From Monosporascus cannonballus (Eukaryota > Ascomycota > Sordariomycetes > Xylariales), in contig QJNS01000049.1 of NCBI GenBank assembly GCA_004154925.1, positions 124,001 through 188,000 on the forward strand: a stretch of 64,000 nt of DNA, in the 5' to 3' direction. The translations under genes were made by a program, and so were the position numbers. Below, in pieces: positions 1-11,945 of this stretch. Under the pieces are notes generated by a model. That model was not told where the DNA came from, searched no databases, and saw nothing but the letters and a program-made list of their open reading frames with translations. How positions within the stretch are numbered: position 1 is the stretch's first letter; each line of letters opens with the position of its first letter.

Positions 1-175
1 TTACGCGCGAAAAGCTTTAGAGCGGGGGATGCACTAATGCACACCTCTTCATTTGTCCACCTACCAAATTATAAAAAGTTCATTAAATCGTCTAAAACCA
101 AAAACACTTGTAATAATTTTAACAAAGTTATAATAATATTAAGTGCGGTAGAATTGCATATATAACGGCGTTATT
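1..175. other. Unassigned sequence left of element H
   Basis: No gene is recognised here. The first 60 bases are less A+T biased than the rest, and the remainder is ordinary RIP-like DNA. The five bases just before the next LTR (171-175, ttatt) would be the left target duplication of element H, but its right partner is not in the window. Confidence 0.4.
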
Positions 176-589
176 TGTAACGGCTGGGCGGTTTAACTAA
201 TTACTAAATCTAAGTCGTACGGGTTTTATATTCGTAGAAATATCGTGGGGTTTTAAGTAATAAATACAGTAACGTATTACGTCTGGTAATACTAAAGGTA
301 TTTTAGGTAACGATATATTATTGCAAGTTAAAGTTATTTACATTATAGAAATAATAAACGTATATATTTTTTTAGCTCAAGATATTTTAGCTAGCTTAAA
401 AGTATTTAGCTATTTAAGTCCTTTTAAGTCCTCTTAAATTTTTCGTAGTTCAGCTGGCTTAACGTCTTCGAACTAATAGTAACGTTTAAACGTATTAAGC
501 TAGTTACGTGATTTTTTAGCCATAGTTTAAACTTATGTTTTTTGGGATTCCGACCGTTTTTGAAACGGTAAAACCGTTAAGTTATAATA
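176..589 (-). repeat. 3' LTR of element H (chromovirus-type Gypsy)
   Basis: This 414-bp LTR is read on the minus strand. On the plus strand it begins TGTAACGGC and ends GTTATAATA, a RIP-altered form of the family ends TGTGACGGC and ATAACA. It contains the family palindrome near 271-290 (gtattacg/cgtaatac, one arm mutated) and a TATATA stretch near 361. The middle belongs to the 'A' module, whose better copies are rich in gagcc/aagcc. Internal element sequence follows directly to the right. The start is set by comparison with nine other LTRs of the family in this window. Confidence 0.75.
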
Positions 590-782
590 CGATTTCCCTT
601 TTCCAGGATTTTTGTCCTTAAAAATCAAAGTATTTGTTCGTCGGTTTTAATAAATAACCTTCCTTTTTTTATACTTATTATATCTGGTCGTATCGAAAAA
701 CATTGTTTTTGTTAACGGGTTAATATTTTAGTTTTTTTAAAACGTATTAATCGTTTTGGTTTTATTATATTATCGAACTTTT

Positions 783-1270
783 TTGGTTCGCGTTATAATT
801 TTAAAAGCACAATTTGTAAAATTTATTATATTTCGGGAAAATATGTTCGTTATATCGAATACAGAAATTTTTATAACTTCTTTACTTTTATCAGATGTAA
901 ATATAATAAATTTATCGAAAAAACGGATTATTTAAAATTAAAAAAATGTATTACTAAAAAAGAATTATTAAAGGCTTAATAACGTTAAATTAAATTATTT
1001 GGCCGTTTAAGTTTTTGTAGACATAAAAAAACGTTTTTCCTAATTATGATATAAAGATGTTTCGTTAGGATAATTAAGACGCGGAGGCTATGAAAAAGTT
1101 TGAACAGCTTAAACAGGAATAGGAAGAATTGGAGGCTATTGTTACGGGTATTATGTTAAAATAAATTGCGGCCAATTAACCCGATATCCCAGTTATTAAT
1201 TAATCGGCTAATAATTAGGACGCGCTCGTTATTGCCGGTGAAAGTCTTTTAATAGGCGTTAAGCGTTAAT
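783..1270 (+). pseudogene. Antisense ORF in the 3' part of element H, decayed
   Basis: Reading plus (opposite to pol of H), frames give a basic stretch with KSTICKIYYISGKY near the start and a Lys/Glu-rich segment near 1090-1130 (MKKFEQLKQE, then EELEAIV). It ends with a PV/IVI..S..IG block near 1195-1260. Stops fall where Gln or Trp is expected, as RIP produces. The same order of motifs is seen in element F at 38963-39475, so two copies share a real ancestral protein of about 165 residues: a Cys-rich N-terminus followed by a coiled coil. Its function is unknown. Reading frames opposite to pol have been reported in some other fungal Gypsy elements, which makes this plausible, but I cannot name the family. 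Confidence 0.6.
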
Positions 1271-3222
1271 GAGGTTCTTAGCGGATTTCCAGATGTTCTT
1301 AGTATCCGGATGTTTTTTTATTTGATTAAGTATTGAGTGTGTTGATTTTTTCTCCATATATCGAATATTGTTTCCACTTCGTAATTTATTTCGTTTTTTA
1401 TTTTTATATTGTTTTGTGCCATATATACTTGGTTTATATTTGCCGTTAATTCGAATATAAATGGAAAAAACTTGATTAAATTTCATTCTAGATAAAGGTT
1501 TTAATTGGAAATTATTTTGTAATTCTTTTAACAATTTGTACAAGCCATTATATTTAAAATCGAGTTTTCTGCTGGGTGCTTTTGTTGAAATGATTTTTAT
1601 AACAATGTAAATTATTTTCTTGTTTTCGAAAATTATTTTTCTTTAGTTTTCTGGAAGTGTAATATTCTCCTATTTAATGTTTTACAAATTCTAATTTTAT
1701 TCTTATTTTTTAATATAATTATTTAGAATATTTCGATAAAAGGGTTAATTTAATATTAATTAAACCGTTATTACGAGTTTCATTGTAAACCTTTAGAATA
1801 AAATTAAACTTACCGTTTATAAATATTATTTTATCGTTTTCGTAATAATTAATATTGTAGATCAATTAAGTAATATGTAATTTTTAAACGTATTTAATTT
1901 CTTTGTAATTGTTATAATATCAAAATTAAGTTTTGGAAATGTAATTTATTTAATTCGTTTATTTATTCACTTAAAATTTAAGACGATATCTATTATAAAA
2001 CCGTATTAAAGTTTAAATGTAAACGTTAAATTTTTGTCCGAAATGATTTTTATTAGTAATCGACCTATATTAAAAATATGTTTAAAGAATATATTTGTTA
2101 TTTGATCGGCGTTTGTGTTTTTATAACATTGTAAAAAATAGGGAAATTGGTTAACTAGTACATCAATATTATCGTAATATATTTTTATAGCTGTATCTTT
2201 CGACATTAGGAGTTTAGAAATAAAGTTAAATATAACAAAATATTATTGTCCTTTTGAGATTAATAATAACTGTAGTTTTTTTGTATAACTTTTATTATCG
2301 AAGTTTTATTTTAGCGTGAGTATGGCATTATTGTATAATCTTTCGTATTATTGGCTTTGTTTTAGGGGGATTAATGAGTTTGTCGAAAATTCTTTAAGGT
2401 TTTGTAAATCCTTAATTGCTTATATAATTAGCATTTATGTATTTTTCGTACCTGACTTTTCTGCTATTTCCTTAAAACGTATATTTTGTTTATTTTGTGT
2501 TTTTTTAGGAGATTATCGTAATATTGTCAAATTTTCTAATATATATTAACAGTTATTACCCGAGTTGTCGCGATTTGTCGTAAGCGTAAATATATTTCTA
2601 TAGTAATGTAAAACATTTTATAGTATATTTAACCAAATTCTTTTTCCACATTTGATTGCGTGTTTAAGGTATTAGTTTTACCGTTTTTATGCCTTTTTTA
2701 TAAATAATAACGAAATTAAAGTTGGCCAATATTTCTACATAGCGCCATTGTCATTTTATAAGTTTTCCGATAGTAATAAAACGGATAACAATTTGATAAT
2801 TCGTATAAACTTTAACCTGGTATATATTTTGTTTTAGAAAATATTTGAATTTTCGAAAAGCTATATTAATGGCCATAAAATCTTTATGTAGAATATTGTA
2901 ATTAAATTTAACTTTTTAATATTAAAAGAATAAAAAGAAATAATTTATTTTAATTATTTCTTTTTCCGATTATTATATTTAACCTATAATTGGAATTATC
3001 GGTTTTTAGCTTAGTAATGCAAATAAATTGTATATCATTAGTATTAATATATTAACAATTATATCTTTGATTTCTTACCACGTTTTTTTATTTTAAGCAT
3101 ATATTTGATTTTTTTTTTAGTGAGGTTAATTAAGTGTATAAAAACTTTGTTGAAATTCCGAATAAACTTTTTGTAGTAGATGACGAATTTAAGGAGTGCC
3201 TGTACCGTTTTAACCGTAATTA
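1259..3222 (-). pseudogene. Pol 3' half of element H: RNase H, integrase, chromodomain remnants
   Basis: The clearest part is the C-terminal chromodomain at about 1259-1395 on the minus strand, ending KKHPDTKNIWKSAKNLINA. This matches the GYPDSENTWEPAKNL-type end of chromovirus integrases. The 94-codon open frame at 1259-1543 is a surviving piece of this pol gene. Further right the DNA aligns by eye with elements C (28.1-29.9 kb) and F (39.7-41.5 kb), which places integrase and then RNase H here, but stops are frequent. The copy is interrupted at 3222 by element E and resumes at 11946. On joining, the two flanks match the uninterrupted sequence of C near 29.80-29.93 kb. Confidence 0.7.
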
Positions 3223-3512
3223 TGTGACGAGCTATAGGGTTTTACCAACTATTAAAGCTTAAGTCGACGGGTTTATGTTAGCAGGAGTATCGTGGGAATC
3301 TGAGCAATAAATACAATAACGTATCACGTCTCGTAATACGAAGAGTGCCTTAGGTAACGATGTTTTATTGCAAACTAAAGCTATTTAAATTATGAAAATA
3401 AGGAACGTATATATCCTTATCTTAACTTAAAATGCTTATTACGGCTTAACGATATTTTTTAAATTAAATCTTTCGAAGTCCTTTTAAGCCCTTTTTAATA
3501 CTTATCCGGCTT
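3223..3512 (-). repeat. Truncated 3' LTR of element E
   Basis: It begins TGTGACGAGC and follows the family through the palindrome near 3317-3335 (gtatcacgtctcgtaatac) and the A-module text gtccttttaagcc. It stops at about 3512, where the intact partner at 11530-11945 continues for another 125 bp or so. The next bases are gag sequence. The breakpoint is therefore inside the LTR, and the deletion removed the rest of the LTR together with pol. Confidence 0.75.
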
Positions 3513-4544
3513 CGTTAAATTCTTTATTATAATAATCCCCGTTAAACCTTTTGTCGTAAACCTGATTTGTACTTAACTTAAATTATGTTAATAAGTGTGT
3601 TATTATTTCCTTAATTATTTTTGGATTATTTTTCCGGTATAAGAATTTATTTATTTTGCCGTAACGTTTTAGACTTTTTATATTTATAAACCTTATATCC
3701 TATTTTACCGCAATTAAAACACTTAATTTAACTTTAATTTTATCTATAAGTAACGCCGAATTCCCTAAATTCTGGCGCAGTTCTATAAGAAATAAAAGGT
3801 ATATCTCGTTTTTTCCATTAATTAAATTTATTATATCTTAAACATAAGGCATATTATCTCTTTTTCTGGTTATTTTTTAAATTATTAATTATTAATCTTA
3901 ATCACTTTTACGATACATCAATTTAGGGCATTTAATCGCTTAATCCGAATAATTTCATTTTTTATATTACTTTTTAATTTTTTATAAAATATATTAATAA
4001 CGACGTTAACTTTATTATTTCTCCATCCGGCTTTAGCCGTAACACCTTTAAAGATTACGGCATATTGGGACGTAAATCCTTTTTTTCGAAATTATAAAAG
4101 TTATTAAGCCGGAAATCGTTTTTTATCCGGATTATCGAAATTATCGCATATTTTATTTTCGAAATTAATATAAGGTAAAAAAATCTTATTAATAAAATTT
4201 TCCTTATTTATTTTTTTTATTTCCAGGAAATTTCTTATAATAAGTTCAAACTAATTAGCCGTATTTCTTATCAGGTATATTCCTATTATTAAAGCTATAT
4301 CCGTTAAGTCGTTAAAATCTAAAAAGCGAAAATAAATCTGTATCTAAATTAAGAAAATCTAAAGGTTACCTTTTCCATCGTAAAGTTCTGGCTTTTTTGG
4401 CTTTATACGGGCGAAAAAGAATTAAGTAGGTGGCGTAGTTTTAAGTTGTCGAACTTTTTTCTCCAGTTCCCGAATTCGAACCTAAAGCTATTAAATAAGG
4501 GTTTTCTAAATATTAATCAATATTTTAACAGTATTAAATATTGC
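3513..4544 (-). pseudogene. Gag remnant of element E with zinc knuckle
   Basis: On the minus strand 3677-3724 reads KCFNCGKIGYKVYKYKK, a CCHC zinc knuckle in which the His and the last Cys have become Tyr (CAT to TAT, TGT to TAT), exactly as RIP would do. CCHC knuckles sit at the end of Gag and bind the element RNA. The start of Gag lies toward 4.4 kb. The left edge aligns with elements C (about 32.1 kb) and F (about 43.7 kb). The last bases before 4545 (aatattgc) are the leader, which resumes after G at 11486-11529. Confidence 0.65.
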
Positions 4545-4732
4545 TGTAAAAGGCTTCACCTGAGCGGCCTGCAATCGGTTGCCAATGAGAATTTATTTTC
4601 TAGCTACAGAGAAAAAAAAAGAAAGATAAAAATATAGTGATGTGTATTTGCATATAAGGCGTTGCGCTAATACTGTTTGGTACCGGCGTTTGTCCGGTGC
4701 TCCATAATAGGGCTCCATACAGCCCTATTATA
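4545..4732 (-). repeat. 3' LTR of element G
   Basis: This 188-bp repeat begins TGTAAAAGGCTTCACC and ends CAGCCCTATTATA, the RIP form of CAGCCCCATCACA. It matches the LTR at 11298-11485 over its whole length, including the gc-richer block gtccggtgctccataatagg. Confidence 0.9.
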
Positions 4733-5032
4733 TTATCCCGCACTTTTCCTAAAAAAGGTTAATTTATCGCAAAATTAATAATTACGTTAATTCTTAGTTT
4801 TTGATTAATCCGAAATCCGGAAATTTGTTAATTTCCGAATTAAACCTAGCTTAAATAATTAATTATAAGTTGATTATACGTTAAATAGGTTTATATATAA
4901 AAATACGTTTACGTTTTTATTCGTTTTAATTTTTCCTTTTTATAATAATAATTTAATTCGGTAAATTAACTTTTATTAATACTTATAATAATATTTTTAT
5001 ACGTTATTTTGCAACGATTTAAAAATTAATTA

Positions 5033-5239
5033 ATGCGTTATAACGCTACGAAAATGCTCCATAAAAAGGACGTTTTTACGGCTTTAGGCCTTTTTAATAA
5101 GTCGGAATTTGCTAAAAACTTTTATATATTACGTATTCGCGCCGCCCTAAACGAATATTCCGCCCGTATTTGCAATATATCTTATTTTATTTATGTAATT
5201 TATTTTGCCGAAAACCCGGATACGTTTTATTTGAATTAA
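5033..5239 (+). pseudogene. Short open frame in the 3' region of G, antisense to pol, unidentified
   Basis: A 68-codon open frame with an ordinary protein-like composition (for example LFNKSEFAKNFYILRIRAA and NEYSARICNISYF) survives in otherwise stop-ridden DNA. I do not recognise the family. It lies between the last pol motifs and the left LTR of G, on the strand opposite to pol. It could be part of an extra antisense gene, as in the H family, or a chance shadow of a minus-strand product: the minus strand here also reads with few stops once RIP-type stops are allowed for. Confidence 0.3.
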
Positions 5240-6149
5240 CGAAATATATAATTCGTTTATACGTTATTTATTTATTATTTTTAAAATATTTATTATTATA
5301 GGTAAAAAAGCGGTTTATTATTAGGTTTACATTAATTATAATTATAAATATTTGAAAATAAATACTTTTTTTATTTTTATTAATATAATTTTTTTAACGT
5401 AATTCTTATTTAATTTATAAATATTCCCGAATTTTATTAAGCCGTTAACGCGTTTTATAAAGCTGCTTTTAATTACGATTACCGAAACCCTAATAAATTC
5501 GTTTTTTTTTACGTACCTCCCATATTATTCCTTTACCGCTAACCCTGGCTTAACGGCTATCCGTAACTAAGAAAAAGCAGGTGCCAAAATTTTACGTTTA
5601 CGTTTTAAATTTTCGTATATCGTTCGTTCCGAAATAAATTTACGCCCTTAATTCCTAATTTATACATTATTTATACGTAAATTAAATTATTGGTTTTGCC
5701 GGTTTTTCCGCCCGGCGTAATAAAAAACGTATAAAATATAAAAATAATAAATCCCGTTATATAAATTCTTTTTACGATATTCCGGCGCTTTTCCCGTATT
5801 ACTTATTAACTTATATTATAAGCTAAATTATTAACCGTTAATAGTTATATTATTAACGTTTTCAAAAACCGTATAATCGTAATTTAGGCGGTTAAAGAGA
5901 AAATTCCGCCTTTACCGAAATTTAATATAAATAAAGCCGAATAATCGCGTATTTTAAATATATAATTTCCGTATAACGTTAACGCTATAAATTTAGAAAG
6001 TAAATCGTTAAATTTATAAGTTTTTAAAAATAATTAAATAATTTCATAATTAATATATTATTTTTAAAATTCTTAATTTCTTCCTAATATACTTTATTCG
6101 TAAACGGCGGAAACGTTACTTTAATACTTATTTACGAACTATATAAGGT

Positions 6150-9100
6150 TATTTTTAAATAATTTCTTTAAGTGTTTTATACCGTTTACGCACCGTCCGG
6201 CCGGTGCTTTTAAGCTGGACTTTTACCCATCCGCTTTCGGGTAATACGTTAAATTTGGAGTCCGTTATTAATAGCTATATTGCCGTATTTTTTTTCGAAT
6301 TATTATAAAGCCGCCATATTTGCAAATTCCTTAAACGGTTTCCAAATTGGTTTTGCGTAATTTAACCATTTTACCTAGATTTAACATATAAAATTTTTCT
6401 TTACCTTTTCGGTTCGGGCTTAAAAAATATTTTTAATTTTAAATTCCGGTTCGTTATTTCCTCTAAGGATAATAAAAAGGGGTTATATATCCGTATTAAT
6501 TTGGGACGGTAAATAATCGTAATTTACGCGTTTAATAAATTAACGTAAAAACGGTTATAAATCTCTTTAAATATATTTAATTAGATAACTTAAAAATTAA
6601 TTACTTTAATTACTTAATATTTAATTTAAAATTATTTTAATTATGTTAACGGCTAAAAAGTAATAATATTCTTTAAAAATAATTAGATTTTATTATTAAT
6701 TTCTTATTTTTGGGCGGGAAAATAACATTTATTCGTTATTTCCTTTTAGGTTTACTAAGCCGCCGTTATCGCGACTTAAATAAATTCCGTATTTTTTCGT
6801 AATTTCTTAACGAAAATTTCCGTTTTTATACGTAAATTTTTCTTAATTACCAAACTGTTTTTTACTTATGGAATTAAATTAACATAATATCCGTAAAACA
6901 AAAAAAAATTAATTTTATCGAAATCGTATTTTGGTTATTAATTACAAATATCGTCCCCGGAAAAAACTTATTTTATTTTTATTACAAATAGGTTACGAAA
7001 ATTTATAAATAAATTAATATCTTTTAATTAATTTTTTCCGTAACATTATCGGTTTTTAAGTAATATACGGTAAAAAAACGTTATTTTTTCCTTATTAATT
7101 TGCAAAATTTAATCCAGAATTTCCTTTCTTAATTAATTTCTTTATTGCTTATAATAATTCTAAAGAAAATATAAAATCTTTAATATATTTTTACGAATAC
7201 CTTCGTATATGTTTTTATATTTATCGTACGTATCACTTTTAAAATTATTAATTTAAATAATTAATTTATTATAATTATTAAAAAATATAAACGTATTTAA
7301 AAACGGTTTGTAAATCGGTTATAAAATCGATTAATAACTTACTATAAAATCGTTCGGGAACCGGAAATAATTTTAACAGCCTTTTTTTCCTATTTTTCCA
7401 TACGTTCTTGTAGCCATATACGTTATAATTTCTATAAAACTGCCTTATTATATAATATATACCCGGCCAAAAAAGTTTTTTCGAAAGTACCGCTATCGTA
7501 ACCTCTTTATCTTGGTGGCTTATTATATAAAAATTATAAGTATTTTATATTAAGGCCGTTTTAAACGGCTTTTAATTTGGAATTTAAAGGTATTTCCAAA
7601 ATTAAAAAAGGCCTTTAACGTTTAAAGTATATTCCGTAATCAATATTAATAACTTTAATTTTACAGAAAAATTACGTTCTTTTTTTATAATGGCCTTAAT
7701 AATACGGCTGTAATTTTTATTATATTTTAATATTATGTACTAAAACTTTTAAAAACTTTCGTAATATTAAAATATTTACGTTTTTCGAAATAACCCGTTA
7801 TGTTTAATTTTAATATTATTAATCGTTATTATATTTCGGTATATTTTTAATGTTTTATAAATAATGTAAATAATTACTTATTTTTTATTAATTAAAATTT
7901 TCGTACGGCTTTCCGGTTATTATTTTCCTTTATAAATATATTTTATTCTTTACGCGAAAATATATCGGCCTTAATATTTAAACGGCCGGTACAAAATTTA
8001 AAATAAAAATTAAAACGGAATAATTCTTTTAATTATTTTATTTAATATTTATTTAATTTTTTAATAATTATGAAATATTTTAGATTTTTATGACCAATAA
8101 TAATTTTAAATAAGGTTATTATATTACGTAATTCCATATTTTACATTTTTAGATAACTTATTACCGTTAAAAACTTTATTATATATTTCCTAATTAATTT
8201 TAATAAAATTTAAATTCTTAGAATAAGAAGTAACCGGACGTAATATTCCTAATTTATTAACTTAAAATAAATAATTTTCGTATATTACCCCTAAATAATT
8301 TACTTTTATTATTATAAGTTTTTCGGAATTTTATTATGCCAAAATCGGTTCCGTTATAAAGGGATTTTTAAAATGTTCGAACGTTATTTTTATTTTCCCT
8401 TAACGGAATAAGGTTCCTTTTTAGGTTAAAGCTATTAACGGTACCGATATATCCGCATAATAAGCTATAAAGTTGCGGTAAAAATTTGCGAACTCCAAAA
8501 AGTTTCGGATTCCCTTAAACGTTTTGGGAACTTTTTACTTTTTAATTGCATATAGCTTTTTAACGTTTATGCGTATTCCCTTTTTGGTATCTATAATAAA
8601 TCCAAAATATTTTATCGATTTTACGGCAAATTCGTACTTAAAAATATCCAGACTTAAACCTATTTCTCTTAAGCGGTTTAAGATCTTTTTTATTTTTTAT
8701 ATATAATTCTCCTTAAATCCGGAAAAAAAGATAAGGATATCGTCCATATACGCTAAACAGAAAACGTCGAGATATTGCTTTAGAACTCTGTTAACGTATT
8801 ACAAGAAGGTCGCGGAAACCCCGCATAAGCCGAACGGTATTACTAGCTATTTGTATAAACCGAAATACGTTCGGAATGCCATTTTTTATTCGTTTTTTAT
8901 TAATCCTAATTTTATAAAACGTTATTTAAATATTTATTTTCGTAAATTACTTAATATAAAAAAATAACCTTAAGGTTTCAGAAATAAGCCGTAAAACGTA
9001 ACAGTCTTTTTTAATTATTATATTTAACGCCTAATAATTACAATAAAAACATAACCCTTTTCCGGGTTTCTTTATAAATAAAACCGGAACCCTTTCGGAT

Positions 9101-9950
9101 AAATTATTTACGCGGATATATTTTTTATCTAAAAATTCCATTCGGGTTTTCCTTAAAACTAATAATTCCCCCCTAATTATACTATATAAAAGCCCCCATA
9201 ATACTGGCATTTCCTTCCTTATTTCGTTTTTACGTAATAAAATTACATAATCTATTTCGGGACGGAATAAGGGTAAGGTGTCGCCTAATTTTTTGTCGAA
9301 TAATTTCCGAAACGATTTTAACCTAAAAAATTTTTTTTTCGTTAACCTTTACCTTTTTTTAGGCGTTAACGCCTTATTAATATCGGCCAAAACAATTAAA
9401 AATAATTAAACTTCTTATTTAATCCCTTTAATTTTTTTTATCTTCCGAAATTCCGTCCCGAAAATAATAATTAAAATTCTTTTTGCTTTACGAATTATTT
9501 GTACGTTATTTCCTTAAGCTTTATATCTTTTTTCGTAAACCTTTATATAACTTATTACGCTTACCGTTAAAAGGTACTTTTGCATTATATTTATAATATC
9601 GTAACGTTTTATCCAAAGTTTCTCCAAAATCAAAACATAATTAAGACCATTAATAATATATGCAAATATCCTAACCTTAAAACTATTGATATTTATTTTT
9701 ATATATGTTATTTTCTTAATATTTTCTTGCCGTTATTAACTTTTTTTCAAACTTTTTTTAATTTATATATTTTTATTAAAATATACGGCAACCGTAAACG
9801 TTTTACGAACGTTTCGTTTATTACGGTAAAACATTTATATCCTTAATTAATAAAAATTTCCATAAATTTTTTTAATTAATATATATATCGATAATAAATA
9901 AAATGCCGTTTATATTTTATTTCGCGATTTTTATTTCGGCCTAAATGGCC
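6150..9950 (-). pseudogene. Pol of element G: RT, RNase H, integrase remnants
   Basis: Near 8735-8760 the minus strand reads AYMDDILIF, the catalytic YxDD box of reverse transcriptase. Upstream (8770-8905) are KMAFRTYFGLYK and VIPFGLCGVSATF, the standard Gypsy RT motifs. Downstream come YEFAVKSIKYFGFIID and [18 protein letters not shown] (8.5-8.65 kb), the RT connection region, then RNase H-like text (LRPVTSYSKNLNF, about 8.2 kb). Integrase is expected at 6.3-7.8 kb. A relatively clean minus-strand stretch at 6185-6260 reads GWVKVQLKSTGRTVRKRYK, possibly the basic C-terminal end of integrase. Many stops at Trp and Gln sites show that it is dead. Confidence 0.8.
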
Positions 9951-11297
9951 TTTTATTTCCTAACGCGCCGATATTCAGGAATTATTTTTTTTCCTTTTTC
10001 GCTTTTAAATTCCAACCTTTTATCCTTATGCGTTTTTAATAAATTAATTTTTTGTTACGGTTTTTTTTATTAATAAAAACGGGTAACGGTTCGCCTTATA
10101 ATTAAGACGCCCATAATATAGGTTAAGGCCTTTTGCTTTACGAACGTTTTATTTTTTTTAAATTATTTTTTATGCGTATTATTTCGGCGTTGAGGATAAA
10201 ATTTACAGTTTTTATTTTTGCCGTTTTATTACCGAAATACCCGTTATACTTATATCGTTATTTAAGTTATTTCCCGCTTAATTATTACCGCCTAATTAAG
10301 TTATTAAAAAATTATTTATTCCTTTTTGCCGCATTATTCCTTTAAGGCGTTCGGCAATTTCTATTACTTTATTTATATATACGTTATAACTTTTTAAAAA
10401 AATCCATTAAAACTAAAATTTAGATAAATTTCTTATTTAATACTCCCTTTAAAAACGTAAATTTCGCCTTTATTAATTAAATAATTTTTTTACGTTTATT
10501 AACGTTTTTTTAAATAAAGAATAAAATAACGAAAATTTCGCGTTATCGGGTTATCTTAAATTCCGAAAATATTCGGTTACTCTTTCCTTTTTATGCCAAT
10601 TATTATATTATTCCTATAATACCTAAAGGAAACCGACGAAATTATAAACGTTATTTAGGCCTCCGGTACTATAATAAATAATAACCATACGTTATATATT
10701 AATTTTGAACTTTTCGTATATAGCGTAAAATTACTTACGAATTCCTTTTACGAAAATAACGTTTATCTTACGCTTATAAATTATGGATATATATTATCCG
10801 GGGAAGTTCTTTTTTGTTTTATCGAACTTTTCCGGCCAGAATAACAGCTTTCGTTTAGCTGTTATTATTAGTTCGGTCGTTCGAACCATTTTTGCAAAAA
10901 AACCTAATTACGTTTCCGATCGTTACTAAGTTAAAAAAAAATAATATTCGTAAAGGTTATTACGTTCCGAACTTATAATTAAATAATAAATTTCTGTTAA
11001 ATAATTAAGCCGTTTTTAAATTGTTCGGCCGTTTATATTAGCTTTTTATTTGCCCTATATTGCGCTTTTATATGCTTACGGAACTAGGCTGCCTTTTTTT
11101 GCTTTTTTCGAACTGGTAACTTATACGTTACTCCATAGCTACCATTAAGCTTATTAAGGTTTCCGTCATAACGCTAAATACCCTCTGTAATTCTGGGTTA
11201 ATAAAAGCCCCTTACTAGGCCCCTTAAAAAACGTTCGAAAATCCTAACATCTAATTTCGAACGTTTCTTATTCTGCTAAATAGTAAGCTAGAAAATA
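9951..11297 (-). pseudogene. Presumed gag/protease region and leader of element G
   Basis: Nothing here is recognised directly. The assignment rests on position between RT and the 5' LTR of G. The plus-strand open frames at 9580-9846 and 10133-10345 are hydrophobic shadows. The minus strand has frequent stops and I could not find a clear zinc knuckle or an active-site Asp-Ser-Gly. Confidence 0.4.
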
Positions 11298-11485
11298 TGT
11301 AAAAGGTTTTACTTAAGCGGCTTGTAATCGGTGGCTAATAAAAGTTTATTTTCTAGCTAAAAAGAAAAAAAAGGGAAAATAAAAATACAGTTATATATGT
11401 TCGCATATAAGGCGCTGCACTAATACTATTTGGTACCGGCATTTGTCCGGTGCTCCATAATAGGGCTCTATACAGCCCCATCACA
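11298..11485 (-). repeat. 5' LTR of element G
   Basis: It begins TGTAAAAGG and ends CCATCACA, at 188 bp the same length as the left copy. The differences from the left copy are mostly C/T and G/A transitions. Confidence 0.9.
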
Positions 11486-11529
11486 ATTGCTTAAAGTTTA
11501 ACGGTATTATTAAACAAAAGTTTATAACG

Positions 11530-11945
11530 TATAACGAATTATAATGTTTAACCAATTATTAAACTTTAAGTCGACTGGTTTATATTAGCAAAAATATCAT
11601 GGAAATTTAAGCAATAAATATAATAATGTATTAGGTCTTATTATATTAAAAATGCCATAGGGAACGATATTATATTGCGAACTGAAATTATCTAAATTAT
11701 GGAAATAAGAGACGTATATATTTTGATCTTGGCTTAAGGTATTTATCATGGCTTAACGACATTTCTTTAGTTAAATCTCCTTAAGCCCTTTTGAGCCCCC
11801 TTTAGTGCTTATTCGGCTTAAGCCCTTTTGTCCAATCAGGGCCCTTGAGCTCTTTGAGCCAGTCACGTGACTTCTTGGCTAGGTCGGGGTCTCGTTCTTC
11901 AGGGTCCCGACCGTTTTCAGAAGCCAAGACCGTGAGGTCATAACA
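11530..11945 (-). repeat. 5' LTR of element E
   Basis: This 416-bp repeat starts TATAACG (RIP form of TGTGACG) and ends GGTCATAACA. The leader taacggtattattaaacaaaag precedes it, as at the LTRs of C and F. The right half (11820-11945) is nearly free of RIP and shows the A module with repeated agccc/gagcc words and a cacgtgac motif near 11863. Duplication agtta follows at 11946. Confidence 0.85.

Larger units (their letters stand above)
4545..11485 (-). mobile_element. Element G, complete-length Ty3/Gypsy retrotransposon (6.94 kb), decayed
   Basis: Both LTRs are 188 bp and the target duplication attgc is identical on the two sides (4540-4544 and 11486-11490). The coding strand is minus: gag right, pol centre, 3' end left. 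The reverse transcriptase is unmistakable, but stops occur throughout, so no part can be functional. G differs from the H/C/A family in LTR sequence and RT sequence. It is inserted in the leader of E, so it is younger than E, which is itself younger than H. Confidence 0.9.
3223..11945 (-). mobile_element. Element E, Gypsy LTR element with internal deletion, inserted in H
   Basis: E is bounded by minus-oriented LTRs at 3223-3512 (cut short) and 11530-11945. The flanking 5-bp duplication is aatta (3218-3222) and agtta (11946-11950), which differ by one G-to-A change of RIP type. Between the LTRs only gag and the leader remain; protease, reverse transcriptase and integrase are missing, and the left LTR runs straight into gag at about 3513. 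Element G is inserted in its leader. Without G, E would be about 1.8 kb. Both LTRs carry the same 'A' middle module, which supports the pairing. Confidence 0.8.

Noticed and set aside
4446..4637. 63-codon plus-strand frame
   Set aside because: It spans the insertion point of G (4545) in the leader of E.
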